A stretch of DNA of 23,312 nt, from positions 1-23,312 of IMG/VR virus record IMGVR_UViG_3300011445_000068; one strand, written 5' to 3'. The stretch's first letter is position 1. Each line of letters opens with the position of its first letter. The notes under the pieces were generated by a model. It ran no database searches. It was not told the DNA's origin and worked only from the letters and a program-made list of their open reading frames with translations. Position numbers and translations under genes: made by a program. This stretch comes from a virus. Positions 1 to 8,824 of this stretch are shown piece by piece.

Positions 1-384
1 ACAGAATGGGGCCAGGCCTTCGAGAACAAGGTCGCGCAGTCGCGCGCCGCTCTGGGCCATTACGCGGAAGCGGCCGGCCTTGGCGACGAGTTGAAGAAGG
101 CGATGGACGAGACCGGGGCGGGCAACCACCCGGTGTTCATCAAGCTGTTCAACCATCTCAGCCGCAACCTGCACGAGGACGGCCATCTCACCGGCAAGGC
201 GTTCGGCGACACCGGCCTGTCCTCGCCGGTCGAGGCCCAGCAGCAGATCAACGCGCTGCGCGGCGACGCCAACTTCATGAAGCAGTACCACAACCCCAAC
301 CGTCGCGACCCGGCCCACCAGGAGGCCGTCGCCAAGATGGAAGCGCTCTACAAGCTGGCCCACCCCGACGGGCGGGCCGCGTAA
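1..384 (+). CDS. Phage scaffold/capsid-assembly-like protein, C-terminal part (5' end outside window)
   Basis: The frame is open from the first base of the window (it begins T-E-W-G-Q-A-F-E-N-K) and ends at TAA 382-384, so only the last 127 residues are seen. The segment is hydrophilic and helical. It contains an ETGAGNHPVFIKLFNHLS stretch that I recognise as the tail end of scaffold or head-assembly proteins in T7-like phages of alphaproteobacteria. Its place directly before the major capsid gene matches T7 gene 9 before gene 10. In T7 the scaffold guides procapsid assembly and leaves before the head matures. What is seen is the open frame, composition and position; the scaffold role is inferred from family resemblance and gene order. 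An alternative is a protease-scaffold fusion, which cannot be judged without the missing N-terminus. Confidence 0.65.
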   Translation, partial: TEWGQAFENKVAQSRAALGHYAEAAGLGDELKKAMDETGAGNHPVFIKLFNHLSRNLHEDGHLTGKAFGDTGLSSPVEAQQQINALRGDANFMKQYHNPNRRDPAHQEAVAKMEALYKLAHPDGRAA

Positions 385-485
385 TTCGGGTGATGCGGGG
401 AGCCTCCGACAGGTAGGTCCGCAAACACCAACGCCGGGCGGGCGGTAAGCGCCAAGGCAAGGGTCCGTTTCACGGGCAGCTCGAG

Positions 486-507
486 CCGTTGTCACGCAAC
501 ACAACGG
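486..507 (+). promoter_or_regulatory. Hairpin abutting the capsid gene ribosome binding site
   Basis: A perfect 7-bp stem (ccgttgt 486-492 with acaacgg 501-507, 8-nt loop) lies in the 136-base gap between the scaffold-like and capsid genes. Its 3' arm runs into the capsid Shine-Dalgarno (cgggag 505-510, 10 nt before the ATG at 521). It could tune translation or protect the 5' end of a processed capsid mRNA. No T-run follows it, so it is not an intrinsic terminator. Nothing else stands out in the gap. Confidence 0.4.
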
Positions 508-520
508 GAGCATCCCAGCT

Positions 521-1450
521 ATGTCCTTCACGGTAACCACGGCATTCGTTCAGCAGTTCAACGAAAACGTGGCGTTTCTGGCTCAACAGGTGGAATCACG
601 TTTCCGGGGCAAGGTCCTCGAGGACATGATCCAGGGCGAGAGCGCCTACATGGAACAGGTGGCCCCATCGGCCGCCCAGAAGATCACGAGCCGCCACAGC
701 GACTCGCCGGTCATGAACACGCAGCATCTGCGCCGTCGTCTCGCACCATACGATTATGGCTGGGGCGACCTGATCGACAACCTCGACAAGATGAAGCTGC
801 TGATCGACCCGACCAGCACGTATGCGAAGACCGGCGCGATGGCCATGAATAGAGGCCAGGACGACGAGGTGATCGCGGCGTTCTTCGGCACGGCCTACAC
901 CGGCCACTCGGGCGGCACGGTGCTCACCTGGCCGAACGGCAACTCGGAGTCGGTCCCGACGCAGCCCGGCGGCACCGTGGTCGCGGTCAACGACTGGGCC
1001 TACGGCAACGGCACCGGCAACTCGGGCCTGACGATCTCCAAGCTGGTGTCGGCGTCGGTGGCGCTCGACGCGGCCGAGGGCGACGAGGGCGAGGATCGCT
1101 ACTGTGCGATCAAGGCCATCCAGAAGGGCAACCTGCTGGCGACGACGGAAGCGACCCTGAAGGAGTTCGGCGTGGCCAAGGACGACCTCGCCCCGCTGCG
1201 CGACGGCAAGATCGCCTTCATCCTGGGCTTCCAGCTGATCCACAGCGAACGCCTGCAACTCAACGCTTCGGCGCAGACCAGGGTGCCGGCATGGCGCAAG
1301 TCGGCGATGGGGCTCGGCATCAACAAGGACATCTCGGCCCGTATGGCGGAGCGCGCTGACAAGCGGTTCAGCATGTACGTCTACCTCGATATGTCGATCG
1401 GTGCGACGCGCCTGGAAGAGTCCAAGCTCGTCGAAATCGTGTGCGCGTAG
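521..1450 (+). CDS. Major capsid protein
   Basis: This 309-residue protein resembles the phage capsid family found in podophages of alphaproteobacteria. An N-terminal helix (about residues 5-40) is followed by a basic segment with HLRRRLAPYDYGWGDLID near residue 68, then a beta-rich middle with GGTVLTWPNG and GGTVVAVNDW stretches typical of an HK97-like insertion domain. The C-terminus (WRKSAMGLGIN through LEESKLVEIVCA) is short and compact, as usual for shell subunits. The ATG at 521 has a cgggag Shine-Dalgarno at 505-510. Position between a scaffold-like gene and the tail tubular genes equals T7 gene 10. It should form the icosahedral shell and be the most abundant virion protein. Seen: length, composition and synteny. 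Family membership is from recognition, not a search. Confidence 0.85.
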   Translation: MSFTVTTAFVQQFNENVAFLAQQVESRFRGKVLEDMIQGESAYMEQVAPSAAQKITSRHSDSPVMNTQHLRRRLAPYDYGWGDLIDNLDKMKLLIDPTSTYAKTGAMAMNRGQDDEVIAAFFGTAYTGHSGGTVLTWPNGNSESVPTQPGGTVVAVNDWAYGNGTGNSGLTISKLVSASVALDAAEGDEGEDRYCAIKAIQKGNLLATTEATLKEFGVAKDDLAPLRDGKIAFILGFQLIHSERLQLNASAQTRVPAWRKSAMGLGINKDISARMAERADKRFSMYVYLDMSIGATRLEESKLVEIVCA

Positions 1451-1465
1451 AAGGAGGTCAGACAC

Positions 1466-1942
1466 ATGGCAATCGCAATCCAGGCCGGCACCAACATGGC
1501 GATGGTCCTCGCCAACACCGGCGGCAACCTGCAGACGCTTCCCAACCAGCTGGTCGGGGCCAAGCCGCACATCTGGACCGAGCGCATCACGCTCGCGTCG
1601 CAGGCGTCGGGCGTCAACATCCCGGTGGCGCGCATCCCCTACGGCAGCGCGCTGCTCGACATCGTGGTCACCGGCTCGGTGTCGCTCGGCACCAGCACGC
1701 TGGCGTTCGGCGACATGAACGCCGTGGCCCGCTTCTCGGCGGCCGTGGTGAACACCGCGGTCGACACGGCGACCCACAAGCTGAACTCGGCCTCGGCCGG
1801 CGCACTGCTGACGACCTGCTACGACTATCTCGGGGTCGCCAGCACGGCCTACGAGGACGTCATCATGACGGTCGCGGCGGCGGCGCTGCCGGCGTCCGGC
1901 ACGCTGGTCGTCAGCATCTACTACCAGGACCCTGGCGTTTAG
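1466..1942 (+). CDS. Small capsid-adjacent virion protein (possible decoration or head-fibre protein)
   Basis: This 158-residue Ala/Thr/Val-rich protein begins 15 bases after the capsid stop, behind a very strong Shine-Dalgarno (aaggagg 1451-1457), which suggests production close to capsid level. It has almost no charged stretches and looks all-beta, with alternating hydrophobic strands such as LLDIVVTGSVSLGTSTLAF and a C-terminal strand TLVVSIYYQDPGV. No signal peptide or membrane helix is seen. I do not recognise a named family. Genes in this spot of T7-like phages often encode head decoration or minor head proteins, so that is the leading guess. The strong terminator just downstream (1974-2007) groups it with the capsid gene as one high-expression unit. 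Confidence 0.7.
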   Translation: MAIAIQAGTNMAMVLANTGGNLQTLPNQLVGAKPHIWTERITLASQASGVNIPVARIPYGSALLDIVVTGSVSLGTSTLAFGDMNAVARFSAAVVNTAVDTATHKLNSASAGALLTTCYDYLGVASTAYEDVIMTVAAAALPASGTLVVSIYYQDPGV

Positions 1943-1973
1943 CAGCCTCGTCTCTTTTCGAGGGGTTGACTTG

Positions 1974-2007
1974 CGGCCGGGGTCCCATGCGCCCCGGCCG
2001 TCTTTTT
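1974..2007 (+). terminator. Intrinsic terminator after the capsid genes
   Basis: A perfect 9-bp GC stem (cggccgggg 1974-1982 with ccccggccg 1992-2000, 9-nt loop) is followed at once by tcttttt (2001-2007). This is a textbook rho-independent terminator on the plus strand. The next gene's Shine-Dalgarno (gaggagg 2008-2014) starts on the next base. Its position between the capsid genes and the tail tubular A-like gene equals that of terminator Tphi in T7. A weaker 5-bp hairpin (cctcg 1946-1950 / cgagg 1959-1963) precedes it. Confidence 0.85.
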
Positions 2008-2018
2008 GAGGAGGACCT

Positions 2019-2597
2019 ATGGCTCAGGGTGACAGTGCGACCTCGGTGGCCAACATCGCCCTGATCGCGCTCGGCGAGAAGCCGATCACGGTGCTCTCGG
2101 AGAACAACAAGAACGCCACCCTGGTCAACGCCCGGCTCGACGATGTGCGCCGCTTCGTCCTGCGCTCCCACCCGTGGCGCTGCGCCAAGAAGCAGGCGCA
2201 ACTGGCCGCCGCGGCGACCGCGCCGCTGTTCAACTGGACGTCGAAGTACCCGCTGCCGGCCGACTTCATCCGCTTCTACAACGAAGACGAGATGACCGAG
2301 GTGATGGGCATCTGGGAGATCATGGACGGCCATGTCTACACCAAGCGCCAGGGCGCGCTCGACTGCGAGTACATATTCGACCTGCAGGACTACACGCGGA
2401 TGGACGCGGCAATGATCCACGTCATTGCCTACCACCTCGCGGCCGAGATCGGCCTGCCGATCACCCAGAACCCGTCGCGTGTCGAGCTGTCGCTGCGGAT
2501 GATGTCGGGCAAGCTCGACCTCGCCCGCACCGTCAACGCCCAGGAGGCGAGCCCGCGTGAGTGGAACGTCGACGTGCTGCTGTGGAGTAGAAATTGA
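2019..2597 (+). CDS. Tail tubular protein A-like (head-to-tail adaptor)
   Basis: This 192-residue protein matches the gp11 (tail tubular protein A) type of T7-like phages. The N-terminus has the family look SVANIALIALGEKPITVLSE followed by residues resembling ARLDDVRRFVLRSHPWRCAKK (about residues 38-58), then LPADFIRFYN and an all-helical C-terminus (MIHVIAYHLAAEIGLPIT). In T7, twelve copies form the ring joining the portal to the tail nozzle. Start: ATG 2019 with gaggagg at 2008-2014. Its stop (TGA 2595-2597) overlaps the TTG start of the next gene, so the two tail genes are translationally coupled. Family assignment is by recognised motifs and gene order. Confidence 0.82.
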   Translation: MAQGDSATSVANIALIALGEKPITVLSENNKNATLVNARLDDVRRFVLRSHPWRCAKKQAQLAAAATAPLFNWTSKYPLPADFIRFYNEDEMTEVMGIWEIMDGHVYTKRQGALDCEYIFDLQDYTRMDAAMIHVIAYHLAAEIGLPITQNPSRVELSLRMMSGKLDLARTVNAQEASPREWNVDVLLWSRN

Positions 2598-4975
2598 GGC
2601 AGGACCTCGAGCTTACGAGTTTCACGAAAGGTGAGTTGTCGCCGAGGCTGCGCGGAAGAACGGACTATGAGGGATATTTCAACGGCTGCGAGACGCTCAT
2701 AAACATGGTGGTGATGCTGCAGGGCGGCGTCACCCGGCGTCCCGGCACGCTGTTTAGCGCCTACACCAAGTTCCAGACTGACGACACCAACGGCAAGTGC
2801 CGCCTGATCGCCTTCCAGTTCTCGGTGACCCAGGCCTACATCCTGGAGTTTGGCCACCTCTACATGCGGATTTACCGCGACCGCTTCCCGGTGGTCGACG
2901 GCGCCGACGTGCCCATCGAGATCGCCACGCCATGGACCGGAGCCCAGGTGTTCGAGCTCGGCCATGCCCAGTCGGCCGACGTGCTCTACGTCACCCATCC
3001 GCAGCACCAGCCCCGGACGATCTCGCGGACCTCGCACACGTCGTGGACGATCAGCTTTTTCGCGCCGCTCGACGGCCCCTACCAGGACGCCAAGTCCGGC
3101 CAGGGCAACCTGACCCTGGGCGCGACCTCGGGCTCGGTGTCGATGACCTGGGACTCGGTGATCGGCCTCAACAACGGGGCCGGCCTGACGGCCAACGACG
3201 TCAACCGCTCGGTGCGCTTTGCCGGCACCGCCAACTGGTACTGGCTCGTCATCTCGGCGGTCGGCAGCGCCACCACCGCCACCGGCACCGTCATGGCGGC
3301 GGTCCAGAACGGTGCCGCCGGGCCGCCGACCGACATGGTCGGGCCGAGCGACGAGTGGCGCATGGGCGCGTGGTACACCGGCAACTGGCCGTGGCTCGTG
3401 TCGTTCTGGCAGCAGCGCCTGTTCTTCAGTTCGACCAACGCCCAGCCGTCGCGCATCGACGGCAGCCAGGTCAACGACTTCACCAACTTCGCGCCGACGC
3501 TCAGTGACGGCACGGTGGTCGACAACGCGGCGGTCAGCTGGATCATCGTCGACGACCAGGTCAACGCCGCGCGCTGGCTGGTGGCGGCAGGCTCGGCGCG
3601 CACGCCGCAGCTGGCGATCGGCAACGACGGCTCCGAGCAGGTCGTGCAGGCCGGCGGCTCGGCCCAGGCGCTGACGCCGACCAGCGTACAGGCCTTCCGC
3701 GAGACCAACATCGGCTCGAAGGCCTACTCGACGGCGCTGCGGGTCAACAAGGCGGTGATCTTCGCATCGTTCGGCGGGCGCAAGCTCTACGAGTGGGCCT
3801 TCAACTGGCAGTCGGACGGCTACATCGGCGCCGACAAGTCGGTCGAGAGCGAGCACCTGACGAGAAGCGGCATCGTCGACCTCGCCTACCAGAAGCGGCC
3901 CTATTCCATCATCTGGGCGATCAAGGAGGACGGCGGCCTGATCGGCCTCACTTACCTCCCCGAGCAGGCGGTCCAGGGCTGGCACCGCCACCGCATGGGC
4001 GGCAACTACTACACCGGCCAGCCGATCGTCGAATCGATCGCCTGCATGCCGGCCCAGGACAACACCTACGACGAACTGTGGCTGGTCGTGAAGCGCACCA
4101 TCGACGGCGTCGTCGTTCGCACGGTCGAGGTGATGGCCAAGTACTTCGACGACCAGCCGCAGGGCCAGGCCGTCTTCATGGACCTGGCACTGGCGTCCGA
4201 GCTCAACCTCCCGCCGGGCACCCTGGTGGCCGACACGATAGAAAAGAGCGACGGCATCGACCAGGTCGTGGTCACCTTCACCGTCACCGGGGCGGCGCCC
4301 TTCGTGGCCGGCGATGTCGGCTCGATCATCCGCTACAACGGCGGCTCGGCCATCGTCACCGGGTTCGTCTCGTCCACCGAGGTCACCGGCCTCTGGTACC
4401 ACAGCCCGACCAACCTCAAGCCGGCCGCCCCCGATGCCTGGTCGATGACGCCGCAGAACGACACCTTCTCGGGCCTCGACCACCTCGAGGGCGAGGACGT
4501 CCAGATCCTGGGCGACGGCGCCGATTTCGGCGTCGAGACCGTGGTTGGCGGCGTAGTCACCATCGATCCCTCGCGGGGCCAGACTTCGGCCGCGATCATC
4601 GGCCTGCCGATCCGCTACCGCCTGGTGTCGATGCCGTGGGCGCCGCGCCAGGCCGCCGACAGCCAGGGCCACGCCAAGACCGTCGCGACCCTGTGGCTGC
4701 GGCTCTACCAGTCGCTCGGCTGCGAGTACGGCCGCCAGATCACCGACGAGTACACCGGGCGCACGGTCGACGAGACCGACAGCCTTCCGACCCGCAATAC
4801 GCTCGACGTGATGGGCGAGGCGCCGCCGCTCGAATCGGGCATCTACCGCCTGCCGATGCCGGGCGGCCACGACCAGGAAGGCCAGATCGTCATCAAGGGC
4901 GAGGGTCCGTACCCGACCACCGTGCTGGCGATCCTGGCCCACGCCGACGTCGGCGAACTGCCGGGAGGAGGCTGA
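2594..4975 (+). CDS. Tail tubular protein B-like (tail nozzle)
   Basis: This 793-residue protein starts with a hallmark of alphaproteobacterial podophage nozzle proteins: TSFTKGELSPRLRGRTDYEG, then NGCETLINMVVMLQGGVTRRPG (in pieces, about residues 8-52). The T7 counterpart is gp12, six copies of which form the tail nozzle. The rest is a long beta-rich body with repeated GxxVxG turns and no membrane segment. The proposed start is TTG 2594-2596, which overlaps the upstream stop as TTGA; a ggag at 2584-2587 lies 6-7 bases before it, and no ATG or GTG precedes the conserved N-terminus. It ends one base before the next gene. T7 gp12 is of almost the same length, from memory. Function is from family and synteny; the TTG start is an inference. 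Confidence 0.8.
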   Translation: MRQDLELTSFTKGELSPRLRGRTDYEGYFNGCETLINMVVMLQGGVTRRPGTLFSAYTKFQTDDTNGKCRLIAFQFSVTQAYILEFGHLYMRIYRDRFPVVDGADVPIEIATPWTGAQVFELGHAQSADVLYVTHPQHQPRTISRTSHTSWTISFFAPLDGPYQDAKSGQGNLTLGATSGSVSMTWDSVIGLNNGAGLTANDVNRSVRFAGTANWYWLVISAVGSATTATGTVMAAVQNGAAGPPTDMVGPSDEWRMGAWYTGNWPWLVSFWQQRLFFSSTNAQPSRIDGSQVNDFTNFAPTLSDGTVVDNAAVSWIIVDDQVNAARWLVAAGSARTPQLAIGNDGSEQVVQAGGSAQALTPTSVQAFRETNIGSKAYSTALRVNKAVIFASFGGRKLYEWAFNWQSDGYIGADKSVESEHLTRSGIVDLAYQKRPYSIIWAIKEDGGLIGLTYLPEQAVQGWHRHRMGGNYYTGQPIVESIACMPAQDNTYDELWLVVKRTIDGVVVRTVEVMAKYFDDQPQGQAVFMDLALASELNLPPGTLVADTIEKSDGIDQVVVTFTVTGAAPFVAGDVGSIIRYNGGSAIVTGFVSSTEVTGLWYHSPTNLKPAAPDAWSMTPQNDTFSGLDHLEGEDVQILGDGADFGVETVVGGVVTIDPSRGQTSAAIIGLPIRYRLVSMPWAPRQAADSQGHAKTVATLWLRLYQSLGCEYGRQITDEYTGRTVDETDSLPTRNTLDVMGEAPPLESGIYRLPMPGGHDQEGQIVIKGEGPYPTTVLAILAHADVGELPGGG

Positions 4976-4976
4976 C

Positions 4977-5729
4977 ATGGACGCTTCCAGCATGACGGCC
5001 ATCGCCAACATGGTCACCCAGGCGGCCGGCACGGTGTCGGCGGCCTCCGCCCAGCAGCAGCAGGGCGCGGTGTCCAACCGGGCGGCCGGCATCCAGGCGG
5101 CGGCCGTCACCTACCGGGGCGAGACCAACGCCACGATCGCCGAGTACCGGGCGGGCCTGACCGAGTGGGCGGCCACGACCAACGAGGGCTTCGCGATGGC
5201 GCGGGCCAACCGCGTCGAGGCCGAGGCGGCGGCCCAGGCCGAGATCATCTCGCGCTCGACCTCGCGGGTGATGGGCCGGGCGACGGCAGCCTATGGTGCG
5301 GCGGGGGTGAGCGGCGGCTCGTCGCTGTGGGTGCTGAACGACATCGCCACCGAGGGCCAGCTGCAGGCCAACCTGGCGGTCTACGGCGGCAAGGTGCAGG
5401 CCGGCGACATCCGCCAGCAGGCGAAGTTCGACACCCAGGCGGCGCAGAGCCAGGCGGTGATCTACCGGGCGATGGCGGTGGCCGAGCGGCAGTCGGCCCA
5501 GATCGGCGCGGCGGCGCTCTATGCCGGCGGCCAGGTCGCAGCCGACGCGGCCACCATGGCTGCCGGCAACACCCTGCTGACCGGGCTCGCCTCGGTTGGC
5601 GGCAAGGCGGCCGATCTGTTCGGCAAGAGCTCGACGACGCCGACAACGACGCCGACGCCGCTCAATCCGGCGACCATGCCGAGCACGAGTTCGATTGATA
5701 ACAAGATCGCACCGACGGTGAACTTCTGA
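4977..5729 (+). CDS. Internal virion protein, T7 gp14-like
   Basis: This 250-residue protein is rich in Ala, Gln and Gly and almost entirely helical through residue 200. It has the usual gp14-type features: an N-terminal AQQQQGAVSNRAAG stretch, helical heptads (EYRAGLTEW, FAMARANRVEAEAAAQAE), an AAYGAAGVSGGSS turn with hydrophobic flanks, and a C-terminal Thr/Pro-rich tail (STTPTTTPTPLNPATMPS). In T7, gp14 is ejected first and forms a channel in the outer membrane. The ATG at 4977 follows the previous stop by one base and has gggaggagg at 4963-4971, one of the best ribosome binding sites here. Its stop overlaps the next start (TGATG, 5727-5731). Seen: composition, order and coupling. Role by analogy. 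Confidence 0.7.
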   Translation: MDASSMTAIANMVTQAAGTVSAASAQQQQGAVSNRAAGIQAAAVTYRGETNATIAEYRAGLTEWAATTNEGFAMARANRVEAEAAAQAEIISRSTSRVMGRATAAYGAAGVSGGSSLWVLNDIATEGQLQANLAVYGGKVQAGDIRQQAKFDTQAAQSQAVIYRAMAVAERQSAQIGAAALYAGGQVAADAATMAAGNTLLTGLASVGGKAADLFGKSSTTPTTTPTPLNPATMPSTSSIDNKIAPTVNF

Positions 5730-8700
5730 TGGCCGTCATCCCGCAGATCGTCACGAGCCCCGGCGCGGTGCCGTCGACCGGCGGCTCGCAGGTTCGCGTT
5801 TCGCCGCAGGTCGACGTCCGCGCTCCCGCCGATCCCTCGCAGGCGCTGGGCGCGGCGGCGTCGATCGAGTCGCAGGCCTTCCAGACGACGGCGCGGGCGG
5901 GCGAGAAGCTGGCCGACTACGGCGAGCAGTTCGCCGACCAGTACGTCAAGGCCAAGCTCAACGTTGACGCGGCCAACCACCAGGCCGACCTGTCGAAGCA
6001 GTTGCACGAGGCCGAGTTCGAGTCCTCCAAGATCGCCGACCGCGCCGCTGCGACCACCGATTTCGACCAGAGAGCCGCCAAGATCAAGGACGACTTCGCC
6101 GCGAAGGACGTCAACCCGCAGGTGCGCGCCGCGGTCGATGCGAGCCTGCCCAACCAGATCGCGCTGCGCCGGGCGTCAGCGCAGAACGCTTCGTTCGGCC
6201 TCGAGAGCAAGGCCCAGGTCGGGCAACTGATCAGCAACATCGACCAATACAACAAGCAAGCGATCGATGCCCAGGACCCGCGCCTGACCGAGACCCTCAT
6301 TCAGCAGGCCAACGACGCCATCGACGGGCGCGTGGCCGGCGGCTGGCTGAGTGCCGAGGTCGCGGCGAAGATGAAGGTCGACTTCGGCAGCAACGTCTAT
6401 CTCACCAAGATCGAAGTCGCGATGCAGAAGGACATGGCGTCGGGCATCGCGCTCTACGACGCGACCAAGGGCAAGCTCAACGCCAGGGACAGCGCGAAGG
6501 CGGCGGTCATGGTCGAGGATCGTCGCAAGCACGTCGAGGCCGACAGCACGGTCTCGAGCGCCATGCCGGTGTTCGGCGGCGATGAAAAAGACCGCGTCCA
6601 TCGCGCCATCGTCGGCCAGGAAAGCGGCGGCCGGCAGGTCGATGCCTCGGGCAACATCCTGACATCGTCCAAGGGCGCGCTCGGCGCCGGCCAGATCACG
6701 CCGGGGACGTTCGCTCAATTCGCCAAGCCGGGCGAGAGCATCACCAACAAGGAGGACAATCTCCGCGTCAGCAAGCGCATCACCGATCACTACATGGAGA
6801 AGTACAACGGCGACTGGCAGCGGGCGGCGGTGGCCTACTTCTCGGGCGAGGGCAATGTTGCGCCGGCCGGGTCGCCGACGCCGTGGAAAGTGGATAGCAG
6901 CGACGGCCGCGTGAAGACTTCGGAGTACGTCAACCAGGTCGGCGCCCGGCTCGGCGGCGCGGCGGCCCCGCAGGGCGACCAGTTGGCCCAGTGGAAGATC
7001 GATGGCTACCGCTACATCCAGAGCCTCGTTGACGACAAGACGCTCGACCCGGAAGCCCGCAACCGGCAAATCTCGATCGCCAACCAGCGGCTCAACATCG
7101 GCAACTCCATCGTGCTCGAGCAGCGCAAGTCGGCGGCCGACACGGGAGAGGCGCTCGCGATCAAACTGAACACCGGGCAGTACACGATCGGCGGGTTCCA
7201 GCAGGTCTCCGACCAGTTCAGGGCAGCAGGCGACAACTCGAACGCCGACACCTACCAGGTCCTCGCCAACAACGAGGCCCAGCTGATCGAGGATTCCAAG
7301 AACCCGCCGGCCCAGCGCTCGGCTGCCAGCATGCTGCTGCCCGGCGCGGGCGGCAGAATCGCCGCCCAGCAGCATGCCCAGGTGCTGGCCGACGCGACCG
7401 AGCGGCGGCGGCTCGAGGCGGCGCATCGCACAGAGAACCGCCAGTCCGGGGCGGCGGAAGAGAAGATCATCGACGACAGCATCGGCACCGACGTCAACCC
7501 GGAGGCGCTGAAGCAGAACATGCGCAACACGCTGGCCTACTACACGGCGGCCGGCGACGACGCGAAGGTCGAGAGGCTGAAGGAGAAGTTCAACGCCATG
7601 CTCGATGGCGCGATCATGCAGAAGCTGCCGCCGGCCGAGCGCAACCGGCTTAAGCTCGAGCTTCAGGAAATCGCCAACAGCAAGGACGGTCTCAGCATCA
7701 GGGACTCCACCCTGCTGAAAATCCTCGACCGCAAGGAGACGGACAACCAGCAGCGCTGGGACCAGGACCCACTGACGGCGGCCCACAACATCGGCCCCAG
7801 GTACGGCGGCATCTCGCTGCAGCCGTTCAACACGAACGTGCTGCAGGACCGCGATGCCGCCCAGCTGTGGGCGAACCAGCGGCTGCATGACCTGAGGCAG
7901 GCGACGTATCGCAGGGACGGCAGCGTGAGCGTCCTGCCGGCCAACTACTTCACGCCGACCGAGATGAGCGACATCACCCAGAAACTCGCCACCATGAAAC
8001 CCCTCGAGGCGAAGATGTTCCTGGCCAACCTCGCCGCCGTCGTGCCGGCGCAGGCGATCGCCCTGATCGGCCAGCAGATGTCGCAGAAAGATCCGGTGTC
8101 GGACAGCTACGCCGGCGCGCTCGGCCTGTTCGCCCGCAACAAGAAGGACGATGTCGAGATCGGCAAGCGCGTCATCGACGGCATGAACTGGCGGACCAAG
8201 GGTGGCGAGGACGGCAAGTCGAGGATCGACGTGAACGCTGCCCTGTTCACCGCCATCGACAACCAGCTGGGCGGTGCCCGAACCGGCATGACTCCCGATG
8301 CCATCCGCATGCAGAACAACGTCATCATCTCGAACTACGTCGCCCTCACGGCAGGCTCGCCCGACCGGGCGGCCATCAAGCCAGACCAACTCAGTCAGGC
8401 GATCACCGAGATCGTCGGCAAGCGAGCGAACATCAACGGCGCCGACACGCTGATCGCCCGCGAACTGGAGCCCTACCAGGTCCGCAACGGCCTGGCGTCA
8501 ATCGGGCCTGCCGACGTTGCCAGCCTGCGCGCCTCCTCCGACGGCAAGCCGATCACCGACGCGACGATCCGCCAGCGGGGCCAGATCGTGCCGTATGGCG
8601 ACGGCCTGTACACGGTCGTCATCCCCGACCCCCTGAAAGCCGCCCGCATGGCCCAGGTCATCGACAACACCACCGGCCGGCCGTGGGTCATCGACATCCA

Positions 8701-8824
8701 TCCGCTGATTGCTCGTGGCGATACGACCAACCGTGCGAGCCGGTCGGAGAATCCGCCGAGCATGCCGAGGTCGACCCGCGGGATACCCGTCATCGTTCCG
8801 ACCGAGCCGGTGCCGCCCCAATGA
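5729..8824 (+). CDS. Ejection protein with lytic transglycosylase domain (T7 gp15/gp16-like)
   Basis: This 1031-residue protein has an N-terminal helical part (about 40-280), a lytic transglycosylase (SLT) domain at about 285-390 and a long helical C-terminal part. In the SLT domain, IVGQESGG carries the probable catalytic Glu298; ALGAGQITPGTFAQFA (Gln322) is the second SLT motif; and NGDWQRAAVAYFSGEGNV is the third. In T7 the equivalent activity is at the N-terminus of gp16 and opens peptidoglycan during DNA entry. Here it sits inside the gene next to the gp14-like one, so domain order differs from T7. Start ATG 5729 overlaps the previous stop by one base; the end overlaps the next gene as ATGA (8821-8824). 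No signal peptide is seen, as expected for a virion-packaged enzyme. SLT assignment is firm; equivalence to gp15 or gp16 is not. Confidence 0.82.
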   Translation: MAVIPQIVTSPGAVPSTGGSQVRVSPQVDVRAPADPSQALGAAASIESQAFQTTARAGEKLADYGEQFADQYVKAKLNVDAANHQADLSKQLHEAEFESSKIADRAAATTDFDQRAAKIKDDFAAKDVNPQVRAAVDASLPNQIALRRASAQNASFGLESKAQVGQLISNIDQYNKQAIDAQDPRLTETLIQQANDAIDGRVAGGWLSAEVAAKMKVDFGSNVYLTKIEVAMQKDMASGIALYDATKGKLNARDSAKAAVMVEDRRKHVEADSTVSSAMPVFGGDEKDRVHRAIVGQESGGRQVDASGNILTSSKGALGAGQITPGTFAQFAKPGESITNKEDNLRVSKRITDHYMEKYNGDWQRAAVAYFSGEGNVAPAGSPTPWKVDSSDGRVKTSEYVNQVGARLGGAAAPQGDQLAQWKIDGYRYIQSLVDDKTLDPEARNRQISIANQRLNIGNSIVLEQRKSAADTGEALAIKLNTGQYTIGGFQQVSDQFRAAGDNSNADTYQVLANNEAQLIEDSKNPPAQRSAASMLLPGAGGRIAAQQHAQVLADATERRRLEAAHRTENRQSGAAEEKIIDDSIGTDVNPEALKQNMRNTLAYYTAAGDDAKVERLKEKFNAMLDGAIMQKLPPAERNRLKLELQEIANSKDGLSIRDSTLLKILDRKETDNQQRWDQDPLTAAHNIGPRYGGISLQPFNTNVLQDRDAAQLWANQRLHDLRQATYRRDGSVSVLPANYFTPTEMSDITQKLATMKPLEAKMFLANLAAVVPAQAIALIGQQMSQKDPVSDSYAGALGLFARNKKDDVEIGKRVIDGMNWRTKGGEDGKSRIDVNAALFTAIDNQLGGARTGMTPDAIRMQNNVIISNYVALTAGSPDRAAIKPDQLSQAITEIVGKRANINGADTLIARELEPYQVRNGLASIGPADVASLRASSDGKPITDATIRQRGQIVPYGDGLYTVVIPDPLKAARMAQVIDNTTGRPWVIDIHPLIARGDTTNRASRSENPPSMPRSTRGIPVIVPTEPVPPQ

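Noticed and set aside
596-1777. Antisense open frame opposite the capsid gene
   Set aside because: His/Arg/Asp-rich shadow translation, no start context.
1965-1993. TTGACT as a -35 box for the tail genes
   Set aside because: No acceptable -10 at 16-18 bases; the sequence downstream is the terminator stem.
2429-5110. Long antisense open frame (893 codons) opposite the tail genes
   Set aside because: High GC suppresses stops in one antisense frame. Composition is Arg/Asp/Val-rich low-complexity, no family pattern, and the plus-strand genes are clearly real.
6176-8389. Long antisense open frame opposite the transglycosylase gene
   Set aside because: Mirror-frame artefact of high GC coding sequence; the plus strand carries recognisable SLT motifs and coupled starts.
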